DNA of 7,281 nucleotides from contig CAJMLW010000033.1 of the NCBI GenBank assembly GCA_905214495.1, positions 1 to 7,281 of the forward strand, read 5' to 3'. How positions within the stretch are numbered: position 1 is the first letter of the stretch; each line of letters starts with the position of its first letter. Source of the stretch: an uncultured bacterium. Lineage in GTDB: Bacteria > Bacillota > Negativicutes > Veillonellales > Veillonellaceae. Shown here piece after piece: positions 1 through 5,937 of this stretch. The notes under the pieces are model-generated. The model was not told where the DNA came from, did no database searches, and saw only the letters and a program-made list of their open reading frames with translations. The position numbers and the translations under genes are program-made.

Positions 1-32
1 CTCATATACTCATATACTCATATACTCATATA
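1..32. repeat. Tandem octamer repeat, four copies of CTCATATA
   Basis: Four perfect head-to-tail copies of CTCATATA start at the first base and are followed by CCG. The array may continue beyond the window, so the true copy number is unknown. Read on the minus strand the unit is TATATGAG, and each unit contains an ATG whose frame closes at a TGA in the next unit. An inverted partial copy, ATATGAG, lies at 51-57. The array is just downstream of a minus-strand promoter-like sequence (36-62), so it would fall at the start of a transcript leaving the window. Confidence 0.9.
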
Positions 33-35
33 CCG

Positions 36-62
36 ATTATAACGAAATAAATATGAGTTCAA
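36..62 (-). promoter_or_regulatory. Possible minus-strand promoter reading out of the window
   Basis: On the minus strand a consensus -10 TATAAT (36-41) is preceded by TTGAAC (57-62) with a 15-bp spacer. The -10 is perfect, but the -35 is partial and the spacer is short. The site follows the terminator of the upstream operon (100-136), which would suit a new transcription unit starting here. The driven gene is not in the window, so this is inference. Confidence 0.35.
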
Positions 63-99
63 CTTGAATTATGTCGTATAAAACTAAATAATTTTATAA

Positions 100-136
100 A
101 TAAAGCCTTTATAACCTGCGATTATAAAGGCTTTAT
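100..136 (-). terminator. Hairpin terminator ending the three-gene operon
   Basis: A perfect 15-bp inverted repeat (arms 100-114 and 122-136) encloses a 7-nt loop. It starts two bases past the stop codon of the 138-1079 gene. The stem core is AAAGCC/GGCTTT and its base is AT-rich. On the minus strand it is followed by a T-rich but interrupted stretch. It could also act on the plus strand if a gene enters from the left. Confidence 0.75.
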
Positions 137-137
137 A

Positions 138-1079
138 TTAATTCTTTTTCTTAGAGCTAGAGTCTTTAGATGATTTATCGTTATCTTCTGTTACTTTGGT
201 CGTGTCATCACTGCCATTGGCAATAATTTCTTTCACAGCATTCATAGTCACTTCAGACAAGGTAGTCGGATTATTATATTTATAAATAGGTTTAAATCCT
301 ACGCCTAATTTACCAGAGTATACAGTTAATACATTATTATCCTCATCGACACGAGCAATATAAATAGTCTTGCTAGTATCTACACCAAGCAAACGGAATC
401 GTCCAGGTGGGTTGATAACACGCCAGCCACCTTCGATACCATTAAACATAAAGATATCGCCAGTTTTAGCATTATCATAGAAGAAATTATCTTCATCATA
501 GAATACAGCAATACGACCAATATCCGTAGCTTGCATGTAAACGCGACGCGTATCATAGTTTGCATCAGTTCTGTAAATCCGGTATGCACCTTCACGGACT
601 TTCACCTTCATGTACACCACATTTGTCGCTTCGGAATACGCCGCATCAACAATACGACTTCCCTTTGGTACATCTTCAAGTTCTGTATCTACTTCGTGTT
701 CCGGATCATCTGCATTAAGTCGGGCCATAACAACCTTGTTGTCCGTATACAAGCCCATAATTGCGTAGTTACGATCTGGCATCCAGTCAAAATAGCTAAT
801 GGAGCGACCTTTCAAATTAACCGTTGTGGGCTTGCTTTCACCAGCCTTATAAATCCGGAGTGATTCATCTGTAACAACAGCCATAAATTGGTGGTCATAA
901 GATACGTATTTACGTCCCTCTTTTACGTCGGGGAAGTTTTTCGTGTCATCCTTAGACGCACCAGAGACGTTAAAATCCGTAGTCGGTGCAAACATATATT
1001 GATCAAGGTACAGATACACCCCTCCTTGCAGTAGAATGCCTACTACAAAGGCGCTCAGTACACGCGTAAAAGGTTTCAT
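138..1079 (-). CDS. Membrane-anchored propeller-like protein of unknown function
   Basis: This 313-aa protein is the last gene of a three-gene operon. It has an N-terminal hydrophobic segment (about residues 7-26) with no lipobox or clear cleavage site, so it is probably anchored by its N terminus with the bulk outside the membrane. Residues 55-265 carry repeated short beta-rich units such as VSYDHQFMAVV, SYFDWMPDRNYAIMGLY and KTIYIARVDEDNNVLTVYSG, which resemble TolB/WD40-type propeller blades. No catalytic motif is recognisable. The last 23 residues or so are a low-complexity tail rich in Asp, Ser, Thr and Lys, ending SSSKKKN. The ATG at 1077-1079 is preceded by AGGAGG (1084-1089), which overlaps the stop of the upstream gene and suggests coupled translation. 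The propeller assignment rests on pattern only. A structural or substrate-binding partner for the two upstream glycan enzymes is a plausible role. Confidence 0.85.
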   Translation of the reverse strand: MKPFTRVLSAFVVGILLQGGVYLYLDQYMFAPTTDFNVSGASKDDTKNFPDVKEGRKYVSYDHQFMAVVTDESLRIYKAGESKPTTVNLKGRSISYFDWMPDRNYAIMGLYTDNKVVMARLNADDPEHEVDTELEDVPKGSRIVDAAYSEATNVVYMKVKVREGAYRIYRTDANYDTRRVYMQATDIGRIAVFYDEDNFFYDNAKTGDIFMFNGIEGGWRVINPPGRFRLLGVDTSKTIYIARVDEDNNVLTVYSGKLGVGFKPIYKYNNPTTLSEVTMNAVKEIIANGSDDTTKVTEDNDKSSKDSSSKKKN

Positions 1080-1087
1080 TGTTCCTC

Positions 1088-2026
1088 CTATTTCACGATA
1101 AACGCCGTAGGAATCATCCGTTCCCCTAACAAATCGGCTGGTTTATTTACAACTTTGCCATTTAAATACAATGTAGAGCTAGAGCCACCATCTAGGTTAG
1201 CCGCAATGTATGCGCCCTTTTCATAAAGTACATCTTGCACATCACGCAAGGTAGCACCCAAGGAATAGCCTGGTTGACGACCGTCGATCACAACGAACAA
1301 CACAGTACCATCCTTACGTTGACCTATGGCCGTACGAGGACCTACGCCCCAACCACCATCGCCATCAGTGATCATCTTCTTACCATCTACAATAAGAGGC
1401 GGCCCAAAGGTAATACCTTCCATAGCCTTCATATCAGCTAATTCGGTTTTATCATAGTTACCTGCAATCAAATTACCAGATTTAGAGAAGCCTACAAAAT
1501 CAACGGATTCATCAGGACCTACGTCCTTACCGATGATATAATCCCCTTCGTGAAGGATAAAGCCATATGGCAAACGTCCTGTACCAGTACCATTAGGATC
1601 ATGGAAGCCGCCACCATTGATAGCTGCTACGGCACCATTCATTTTAGCAATATTACTTGTGGTATCCCCTTTTTCTTGGATGTTTGCAGCTGTCGCTACT
1701 TGGATGCGACGAGGATCTGGAATTTCAAGCACGTACCCTACATAGCGAGAAGACTCAATTTTTTCCAATTTTAGGTCTTTATCTTCGCGAGCATTAAATT
1801 TAAATAAATCTTGACTCTTTACAACGCCTACTGTCCCCAAAATAGATTGCAATTCATCGTTGCTGAATAACCATGTAATGTATTGAGGATGACGAGATTG
1901 TAAGATAGCACCAATTACGGCACGTTTTACATTATTAAATGGTCCAAACAATACCACGAATGGTGATGTGACTGCGGTAAATAAGAACACCATAATGATG
2001 AACTTTACCCAATTCTTTTTAAACAA
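1088..2026 (-). CDS. Phosphodiester glycosidase family protein (NAGPA-like), membrane-anchored
   Basis: This 312-aa protein belongs to the family of the mammalian uncovering enzyme NAGPA, whose members cleave sugar-1-phosphodiester bonds. Residues 9-28 form one hydrophobic anchor, and the catalytic domain (about 90-312) should face outward. Family signatures are visible in order: AINGGGF at 135-141, GPRTAIG at 229-235, VVIDGRQPG at 245-253, and NLDGGSSSTLYLNG at 277-290. The start codon is TTG (2024-2026), supported by AAGGAG (2034-2039) seven bases upstream; no in-frame ATG fits the SD. That SD overlaps the stop of the deacetylase gene, so translation is probably coupled. The substrate cannot be read from sequence. 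The neighbouring deacetylase suggests a glycan with N-acetylated sugars, which is inference. Confidence 0.92.
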   Translation of the reverse strand: MFKKNWVKFIIMVFLFTAVTSPFVVLFGPFNNVKRAVIGAILQSRHPQYITWLFSNDELQSILGTVGVVKSQDLFKFNAREDKDLKLEKIESSRYVGYVLEIPDPRRIQVATAANIQEKGDTTSNIAKMNGAVAAINGGGFHDPNGTGTGRLPYGFILHEGDYIIGKDVGPDESVDFVGFSKSGNLIAGNYDKTELADMKAMEGITFGPPLIVDGKKMITDGDGGWGVGPRTAIGQRKDGTVLFVVIDGRQPGYSLGATLRDVQDVLYEKGAYIAANLDGGSSSTLYLNGKVVNKPADLLGERMIPTAFIVK

Positions 2027-2037
2027 TGTATATCTCC

Positions 2038-2844
2038 TTATAAATCACTGTAATGTTCAGTGCTAATTCGTTCTTCAAAATGCTTGATGTCTACGGCATT
2101 ACCAACCCAAACACGTAAAATATTGTATGGATTATCCCCTGTATGAGCCCAACCGGACTTCATAGCCATAGCCATCTTTATACCACTGTCTTTTGTGGCA
2201 GCATCAGTATCCTTATTTTTGTCCCCATAGGGATAACAGAACCAAGGATTACCTGTAATGCCTAACTTATCAGCTAACGCTTGTTGTGCTTTTTGAATAT
2301 TTTCCATTTGTGCCGATTTTGAAAGTTGGCCCATTTCCACATGTTGGAACCCATGATTAGAAATAGTTATACCATTATCTTTCATTTCTTTTAATTGTTC
2401 CCATGTAAGTCGTGTGCCTACATCGCCTGGGTTAACAAAAACAGTAGCAGCAAAGCCATATTCTTTCATCAATGGATACACGATAGAGTATGTATCTGCA
2501 TAACCATCATCAAAGGTTAGTACTACAGGTTTTTCAGGTACCGCAGCACCATTGACTACATAATCGTATAACTGATCCATCGTCAACGGATGGTATCCAT
2601 TATCCTTGAGGAATTTCATTTGCTGGCGGAATAAATCCTCTCGGATAACCGCATCATTATCTTTATCATCGCCAATCTTGTGATACATGAGCACTGGAAT
2701 TCCCGATGGATGTACCATCGTCACCTCTTTCACAGATGGCATTTTAGTTTGTGTTTCTGTCGTTTGCTGTGAAAGCATTCCACATCCTGCTAACACTGTA
2801 GCAATTACAATTGTGCAAAGCACTACCAATGAAAATCGTTTCAT
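2038..2844 (-). CDS. Polysaccharide deacetylase lipoprotein (NodB/CE4 family)
   Basis: This 268-aa protein has a lipoprotein signal with lipobox LAGC (acylated Cys21), followed by a Thr/Gln-rich linker. The CE4 deacetylase domain starts near residue 48 with IPVLMYHKIGD, as in PgaB/IcaB-type enzymes. The metal and catalytic motifs are intact: TFDDGY at 110-115 (Asp112/Asp113) and NHGFQH at 163-168 (His164, His168). YPYG at 204-207 matches a third family motif. It probably removes N-acetyl groups from poly-GlcNAc or a similar envelope glycan; the exact substrate is unknown. I chose the ATG at 2842-2844 because AAGGGGG lies a few bases upstream and the signal peptide then begins MKRF. An upstream in-frame TTG at 2866-2868 has no SD and would be only about seven bases from the predicted transcription start. 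It is the first gene of the operon, with the next start 11 nt away. Confidence 0.93.
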   Translation of the reverse strand: MKRFSLVVLCTIVIATVLAGCGMLSQQTTETQTKMPSVKEVTMVHPSGIPVLMYHKIGDDKDNDAVIREDLFRQQMKFLKDNGYHPLTMDQLYDYVVNGAAVPEKPVVLTFDDGYADTYSIVYPLMKEYGFAATVFVNPGDVGTRLTWEQLKEMKDNGITISNHGFQHVEMGQLSKSAQMENIQKAQQALADKLGITGNPWFCYPYGDKNKDTDAATKDSGIKMAMAMKSGWAHTGDNPYNILRVWVGNAVDIKHFEERISTEHYSDL

Positions 2845-2881
2845 AGGTCCCCCTTTATATAGACACAATTTAATAACTTAT

Positions 2882-2910
2882 ATTATATCATTTATAAGAA
2901 GAATAGTAAA
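2882..2910 (-). promoter_or_regulatory. Promoter of the deacetylase-led operon
   Basis: Minus-strand -10 TATAAT (2882-2887) is preceded by TGA, giving an extended -10 (TGnTATAAT), with -35 TTTACT (2905-2910) at a 17-bp spacer. Transcription should start near 2875, about 30 nt before the ATG at 2844. It lies back-to-back with the promoter region of the plus-strand hydrolase gene. Confidence 0.75.
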
Positions 2911-2934
2911 AACTAGCGAATTGTTTACCCGTGA

Positions 2935-2975
2935 TTGTAATCTACTCAATAATGTTTTAATATTTTAATTATAAT
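2935..2975 (+). promoter_or_regulatory. Possible promoter of the plus-strand hydrolase gene
   Basis: Two overlapping possibilities are visible. TTGTAA (2935-2940), a 17-bp spacer and TAATAT (2958-2963) match 4 of 6 at each box. A perfect TATAAT (2970-2975) lacks a convincing -35. The region is very AT-rich, so chance matches are likely; only the general location is supported. Confidence 0.35.
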
Positions 2976-3020
2976 ATATTTCACATAAACGATACCATTT
3001 CATCAAATAAAGGATTTACT

Positions 3021-3812
3021 ATGAAAAAACGCCTAACTATTATTCAAATGGACGTCCATGTAAATGACGTAGAATATAACTATACTCGTGTTCAAGAATT
3101 ACTCGTTCAATCACTTTCTGAAAACCCAGATATTATCGTATTACCAGAAACCTGGAATACTGGATTTTATCCATCTAAAGACTTGATTAACATCGCTGAT
3201 AGAAATGGAGAGCGAACTAAATCATTATTAAGTACATTTGCGAAAGAGCATAACGTAAACATCGTAGGTGGATCTGTAGCAGTTGCTAAAAATGATGTTG
3301 TGTTCAATACCTCCTATGCCTATAACCGAGAAGGCACGCTCGTTGGAAAGTACTCTAAAATGCACGGCTTTAGTCCAGCGAAAGAAGATCAATACTTCGC
3401 AGGCGGTACGCACACCACACATTTTGAGCTAGATGGCATTCCGTGTAGCACCGTTATTTGCTACGATATCCGCTTTCCAGAATTAGTGCGCATGGCCGCA
3501 TTACCAAATACAGAATTGCTATTTGTGCCAGCTCAATGGCCTACTATGCGCCTACGACACTGGCAAGTACTTAATGAAGTACGATCCATAGAGAATCAAT
3601 TATTCGTGTGTGCTGTAAACGGCTGTGGCACGGTTGGTCGCATCCAAAGTACGGGACATTCCGCCGTATACGATCCTTGGGGTACAAATCTATTAGAAAT
3701 GAATACCGAGGAGGGTATTGATTCTGTGAATATTGATTTCGATGTTGTCGAAGACATTCGCAACAAAATCAATATATTCAGAGACCGTAAACCAGAACTG
3801 TATAATCTATAA
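3021..3812 (+). CDS. Carbon-nitrogen hydrolase, omega-amidase-like (Nit2/YafV/MtnU type)
   Basis: This 263-aa cytoplasmic enzyme covers a single complete nitrilase-superfamily domain at the usual length. The Glu-Lys-Cys catalytic triad is visible: Glu43 in LPETWNTGF, Lys113 in KYSKMHGF, and Cys147 in ICYDIRFPEL. GHSAVYDPWG (212-221) is a further family motif. The text around the Glu and Cys resembles omega-amidases that hydrolyse 2-oxoglutaramate or 2-oxosuccinamate, as in glutamine-linked transamination and methionine salvage; the precise substrate is inferred. The ATG has AAAGGA (3009-3014) six bases upstream. The gene stands alone on the plus strand, divergent from the envelope operon and ending in a terminator shared with the converging small gene. 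Nothing nearby points to a methionine salvage cluster, so a general repair or amide-clearing role fits best. Confidence 0.93.
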   Translation: MKKRLTIIQMDVHVNDVEYNYTRVQELLVQSLSENPDIIVLPETWNTGFYPSKDLINIADRNGERTKSLLSTFAKEHNVNIVGGSVAVAKNDVVFNTSYAYNREGTLVGKYSKMHGFSPAKEDQYFAGGTHTTHFELDGIPCSTVICYDIRFPELVRMAALPNTELLFVPAQWPTMRLRHWQVLNEVRSIENQLFVCAVNGCGTVGRIQSTGHSAVYDPWGTNLLEMNTEEGIDSVNIDFDVVEDIRNKINIFRDRKPELYNL

Positions 3813-3814
3813 CA

Positions 3815-3852
3815 TAAAAGACACATTGCTATAATTTGCAATGTGTCTTTTA
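3815..3852. terminator. Bidirectional terminator between converging genes
   Basis: A perfect 15-bp stem (arms 3815-3829 and 3838-3852) with an 8-nt loop fills the gap between two convergent genes. Each strand ends its 3' arm with CTTTTA, giving a T tract in both directions. It starts two bases after the stop of the plus-strand hydrolase and two bases after the stop of the minus-strand small gene, so it serves both. Confidence 0.88.
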
Positions 3853-3854
3853 CA

Positions 3855-4067
3855 TTAGAATTCAATAAGATTCCACATATCCTCCGGCACTTGTTCTAGA
3901 GGTTTATTTTTAGCTATCGCTTCTTTTAAAATATCAATCGTATCTTGAATCTCTTGCTTATCCTTTGTATTTGGATCATGGAGTATAACACGATTTAAGG
4001 AATCTTCACCAAATTGTTTTAAATATTCCTTTTCTACTTGGTTTAATTCATGACGTAAATACTTCAA
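3855..4067 (-). CDS. Small hypothetical protein, 70 aa
   Basis: I do not recognise this family. The product is short, charged and predicted to be mostly helical, with no signal peptide, membrane segment or metal-binding motif, so it is probably cytoplasmic. Two helix-like stretches (about 5-20 and 36-55) flank an Asn/Asp/Pro-rich turn (29-34), and the C terminus is PEDMWNLIEF. The start is TTG at 4065-4067, with AAGGAG (4075-4080) seven bases upstream. The only internal Met is near the C terminus and the upstream ATG closes at once, so no ATG start is available. It lies 147 nt downstream of the autotransporter on the same strand. I see no convincing promoter of its own and no strong terminator in the gap, so co-transcription is possible. 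Confidence 0.75.
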   Translation of the reverse strand: MKYLRHELNQVEKEYLKQFGEDSLNRVILHDPNTKDKQEIQDTIDILKEAIAKNKPLEQVPEDMWNLIEF

Positions 4068-4152
4068 GACATCACTCCTTATAAATTATATTTTTATTGC
4101 ATCTCTTTTGCCGTAAAGGTATCCGAAGCCATACTGGCCATAAAATTACCGG

Positions 4153-4191
4153 CTAATATACTCAATCTAATATATTAGGAGACAATTGTCT
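4153..4191. repeat. Inverted repeat plus perfect 12-bp palindrome
   Basis: CTAATATA (4153-4160) and TATATTAG (4171-4178) form an 8-bp inverted repeat with a 10-nt spacer. The perfect palindrome AGACAATTGTCT (4180-4191) follows directly. Neither looks like a rho-independent terminator: the first stem has one GC pair and there is no T tract. They lie between the autotransporter stop and the small gene, and could be a weak RNA structure or a protein-binding site. Confidence 0.45.
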
Positions 4192-4214
4192 ACAAATTTA
4201 CAATATCATCTATA

Positions 4215-5489
4215 TTATTTTGTCATACTTGCTTTTAATGCAGCAATTTCTGCACGAAGTTCTTGTAATTGAGTATCTTGCGCAACATCCTTAGCTTTTA
4301 AAGCACTGTTTTCTGCTTGTAAGGATTTAATTTGACGATTCATTTGAGCTTTACTCATAGCATTGCCGGCTCCCACTTTGAGAGATACACCAGCATTAAC
4401 CATATTCTCACCATTGCCTACTGCACCACCAACGCTGATAGTAGTCATATCGTTAGGGCTATAAGAACCACCAATAGCTACTGCTTTTTGACCATTATAG
4501 ATACCAATACCAGCAGCCACGCCAAATTTAGTACCATCACCACTTACAGGATGTAATGCAGCTAATGCAGCAGCACCAGCCCCCACCTTATTAATACGAG
4601 AGTCAAGATTTGACACGCGTTGGTTAACAGAGGACAAACCTGTTTCTACAGTATTAACACGAGTATCGATATTCGTAATTTGTTGATTAATAACAGTGCC
4701 TCTATCCTTCATTTCTTTACGTACAGCACTTAATTGTTCTTCTGTAGCTGCACGGCCTTGCGTAGCAAAGTCCGGCGTATCTACCGTTGTATTTGTTAAT
4801 CCTGTAATCGTAGATTGATCTTTTTCTCCATTGATAACAATATCGCCAGCAACAATAGTTTCACCAGCAATCACTGTTTCTGTTGCACCTGTTGCACCAT
4901 TATTTGTAGTTCTGAACACAGTACCATTTTGTTTTACCTTCACACTGTTAGATTGACCACGACCATTATCTACAGATTGATCAATGCCATTTTTGCTTAC
5001 GATAAGGCGGCTATCTTCGGAGCGCACTACGAGACCACCTTGTTTGAATTCTAAGGAGTCTTTTATTGTAGGCACAACTTTTAGATTTTCTGTACGTACA
5101 GAACCACCATCGATTTCTGTGTAATGTTCACTTCCATAAGCTGCATTACTTACACGCACCTTACCGTCTTGAATAGTAGTATTTTTCTTAGTGTTGCCTG
5201 CATAATCTGTACCTGTTACACTTATACCCTCGCTATTAAAATTAAATTCTTTAGAACCACCGAACATACCTTTCGAAGCAGATGCAGAGATGCTTCCTTC
5301 GGTTCCACTAATATTGACATAATTCGTTGCATCAACAGAGGCAATTCCACCGAGTGAAACGAGCACCGCAAGAGCAGATGCTGCCACAGTATAACTCTTT
5401 AACTCACTACTAAATTTACCTGTACGCTTCGCAATCTCTGATACAACCGTATAACAACCTTTTTTGATATTAAAAATAACTTGATACAT
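4215..5489 (-). CDS. Trimeric autotransporter adhesin (YadA family), short form
   Basis: A 424-aa type Vc autotransporter, expected to trimerise, insert a 12-strand barrel in the outer membrane and expose its N-terminal part. Residues 1-25 match an extended signal peptide region (ESPR; YQVIFNIKKGCYTVVSEIAK), followed by a hydrophobic core (33-50) and likely cleavage near SVDA/TN (54). Residues 55-225 are a beta-rich passenger with imperfect repeats. A neck of the form GLTNTT...GRAATEEQL (230-253) precedes a coiled-coil stalk (I271, I274, V278, V281, L285, V288, V292, L295, I299, V302). The YadA anchor spans about 303-373. A further coiled coil (378-424) follows the barrel. It is short for the family. 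The ATG at 5487-5489 is 19 nt from AGGAGG and lacks the usual leading Met-Asn-Lys; an in-frame ATA at 5496-5498 would restore it. Adhesion is inferred from the family. Confidence 0.92.
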   Translation of the reverse strand: MYQVIFNIKKGCYTVVSEIAKRTGKFSSELKSYTVAASALAVLVSLGGIASVDATNYVNISGTEGSISASASKGMFGGSKEFNFNSEGISVTGTDYAGNTKKNTTIQDGKVRVSNAAYGSEHYTEIDGGSVRTENLKVVPTIKDSLEFKQGGLVVRSEDSRLIVSKNGIDQSVDNGRGQSNSVKVKQNGTVFRTTNNGATGATETVIAGETIVAGDIVINGEKDQSTITGLTNTTVDTPDFATQGRAATEEQLSAVRKEMKDRGTVINQQITNIDTRVNTVETGLSSVNQRVSNLDSRINKVGAGAAALAALHPVSGDGTKFGVAAGIGIYNGQKAVAIGGSYSPNDMTTISVGGAVGNGENMVNAGVSLKVGAGNAMSKAQMNRQIKSLQAENSALKAKDVAQDTQLQELRAEIAALKASMTK

Positions 5490-5514
5490 CTTATTTATTT
5501 GAAAGGTCCCTCCT
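5487..5514 (-). promoter_or_regulatory. Unusual translation start region of the autotransporter
   Basis: The SD AGGAGG (5509-5514) is 10 nt from an in-frame ATA (5496-5498) and 19 nt from the first in-frame ATG (5487-5489). Reading from the ATA gives (M)NKMYQVIFN, which matches the usual ESPR opening MNKIYxVIW/F. No in-frame ATG, GTG or TTG exists upstream before a stop at 5541-5543. Initiation is therefore either at a non-standard ATA or inefficiently at the ATG. Confidence 0.6.
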
Positions 5515-5582
5515 AAAACTCTTACACTATAGTCATTATTTCATTTCCACTATTTCTCTTTATGAAAACGAATATCACTGTC

Positions 5583-5611
5583 AATATATCTGTTTATATT
5601 TCTAATGTCAA
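5583..5611 (-). promoter_or_regulatory. Promoter of the autotransporter gene
   Basis: Minus-strand consensus -35 TTGACA (5606-5611), 17-bp spacer and -10 TATATT (5583-5588, 5 of 6) give a start near 5576 and a leader of about 80 nt. A second perfect TTGACA (5579-5584) overlaps this -10 but has only weak -10 candidates (TAAAGA, 16-bp spacer). A TATAGT at 5526-5531 has no matching -35. Confidence 0.65.
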
Positions 5612-5701
5612 TATTTTATTTATTTTTAAGTACATTTATCAGTTAATTAAATACAAAATGAAGTCATTTTTATAAGTAAAAAATGAACCATCATCTGTTT
5701 T

Positions 5702-5832
5702 TAGACATACAAAAAAGACATGTTACTCGTCTCTCTCGTAACATGTCTTAATTTGTATATAAATCTCTCGAACTATATCATATTGTGTCTGGCCGAACTC
5801 TCTAATCCCTTTTTGACACACCAGTATGTCTA
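5702..5832 (-). repeat. Nested inverted repeats in the 3' untranslated region
   Basis: An outer 9-bp inverted repeat (TAGACATAC at 5702-5710, GTATGTCTA at 5824-5832) encloses the terminator hairpin and a further pair, TGTGTC (5784-5789) with GACACA (5815-5820). Minus-strand RNA could fold as a branched structure. The 3' arm of the outer stem lies beyond the terminator T tract, so the outer stem would form only in read-through RNA. Confidence 0.4.
5711..5749 (-). terminator. Strong rho-independent terminator
   Basis: A perfect 12-bp stem (arms 5715-5726 and 5738-5749) with an 11-nt loop is followed on the minus strand by six T residues (complement of 5711-5716, the first two within the stem). 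It lies about 190 nt past the stop of the 5938-7200 gene, leaving a long 3' untranslated region, and stops transcription before the autotransporter promoter. Confidence 0.88.
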
Positions 5833-5937
5833 TAATTATTTTATATTTTAAAATATTTTATGCAAATAATTTTTTTATTTTAATAATTACTATTTATAAA
5901 GAGATTAAATCAGCTAATTACAATATTAAACCTACAA

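Larger units (their letters stand above)
5499..5937. other. AT-rich intergenic region between the two surface or secreted genes
   Basis: This 439-bp gap has no credible coding frame. It contains the leader and promoter of the autotransporter (5499-5611), a very AT-rich stretch (5612-5700), a strong terminator (5711-5749) within nested inverted repeats (5702-5832), and a second AT-rich stretch (5833-5937) that is the immediate 3' flank of the secreted-protein gene. That stretch includes a 14-bp all-AT palindrome (5843-5856), which is probably chance. Confidence 0.7.

Noticed and set aside
531..863. Plus-strand open frames opposite the operon and the autotransporter
   Set aside because: They lie antisense to genes with clear family motifs, have no SD and show unnatural Cys/His/Ile-rich composition.
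2845..2868. Upstream in-frame TTG start for the deacetylase, adding eight residues
   Set aside because: It has no SD, lies about seven bases from the predicted transcription start, and would put MCLYKGGP ahead of a normal lipoprotein signal. The ATG at 2844 has AAGGGGG upstream.
4110..4153. GCCGTAA/TTACCGGC imperfect hairpin with an inner GCCA/TGGC stem
   Set aside because: The stem has a bulge and a long interior and lacks a following T tract, so I cannot support it as a terminator or riboswitch.
4094..4165. Minus-strand micro-ORF (23 codons from TTG at 4165, or 15 from ATG at 4141) ending in KEMQ just before the 70-aa gene
   Set aside because: No SD precedes either start and the length is within chance. 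The stretch looks less AT-rich than its flanks and could be a gene remnant or leader, but nothing supports it as coding.
5814..5836. Plus-strand TTGACA followed by TATAAT
   Set aside because: The spacer is only 12 bp and no plus-strand gene follows.
5843..5856. 14-bp palindrome ATATTTTAAAATAT
   Set aside because: It is made only of A and T within an extremely AT-rich stretch, so chance is the simplest explanation.
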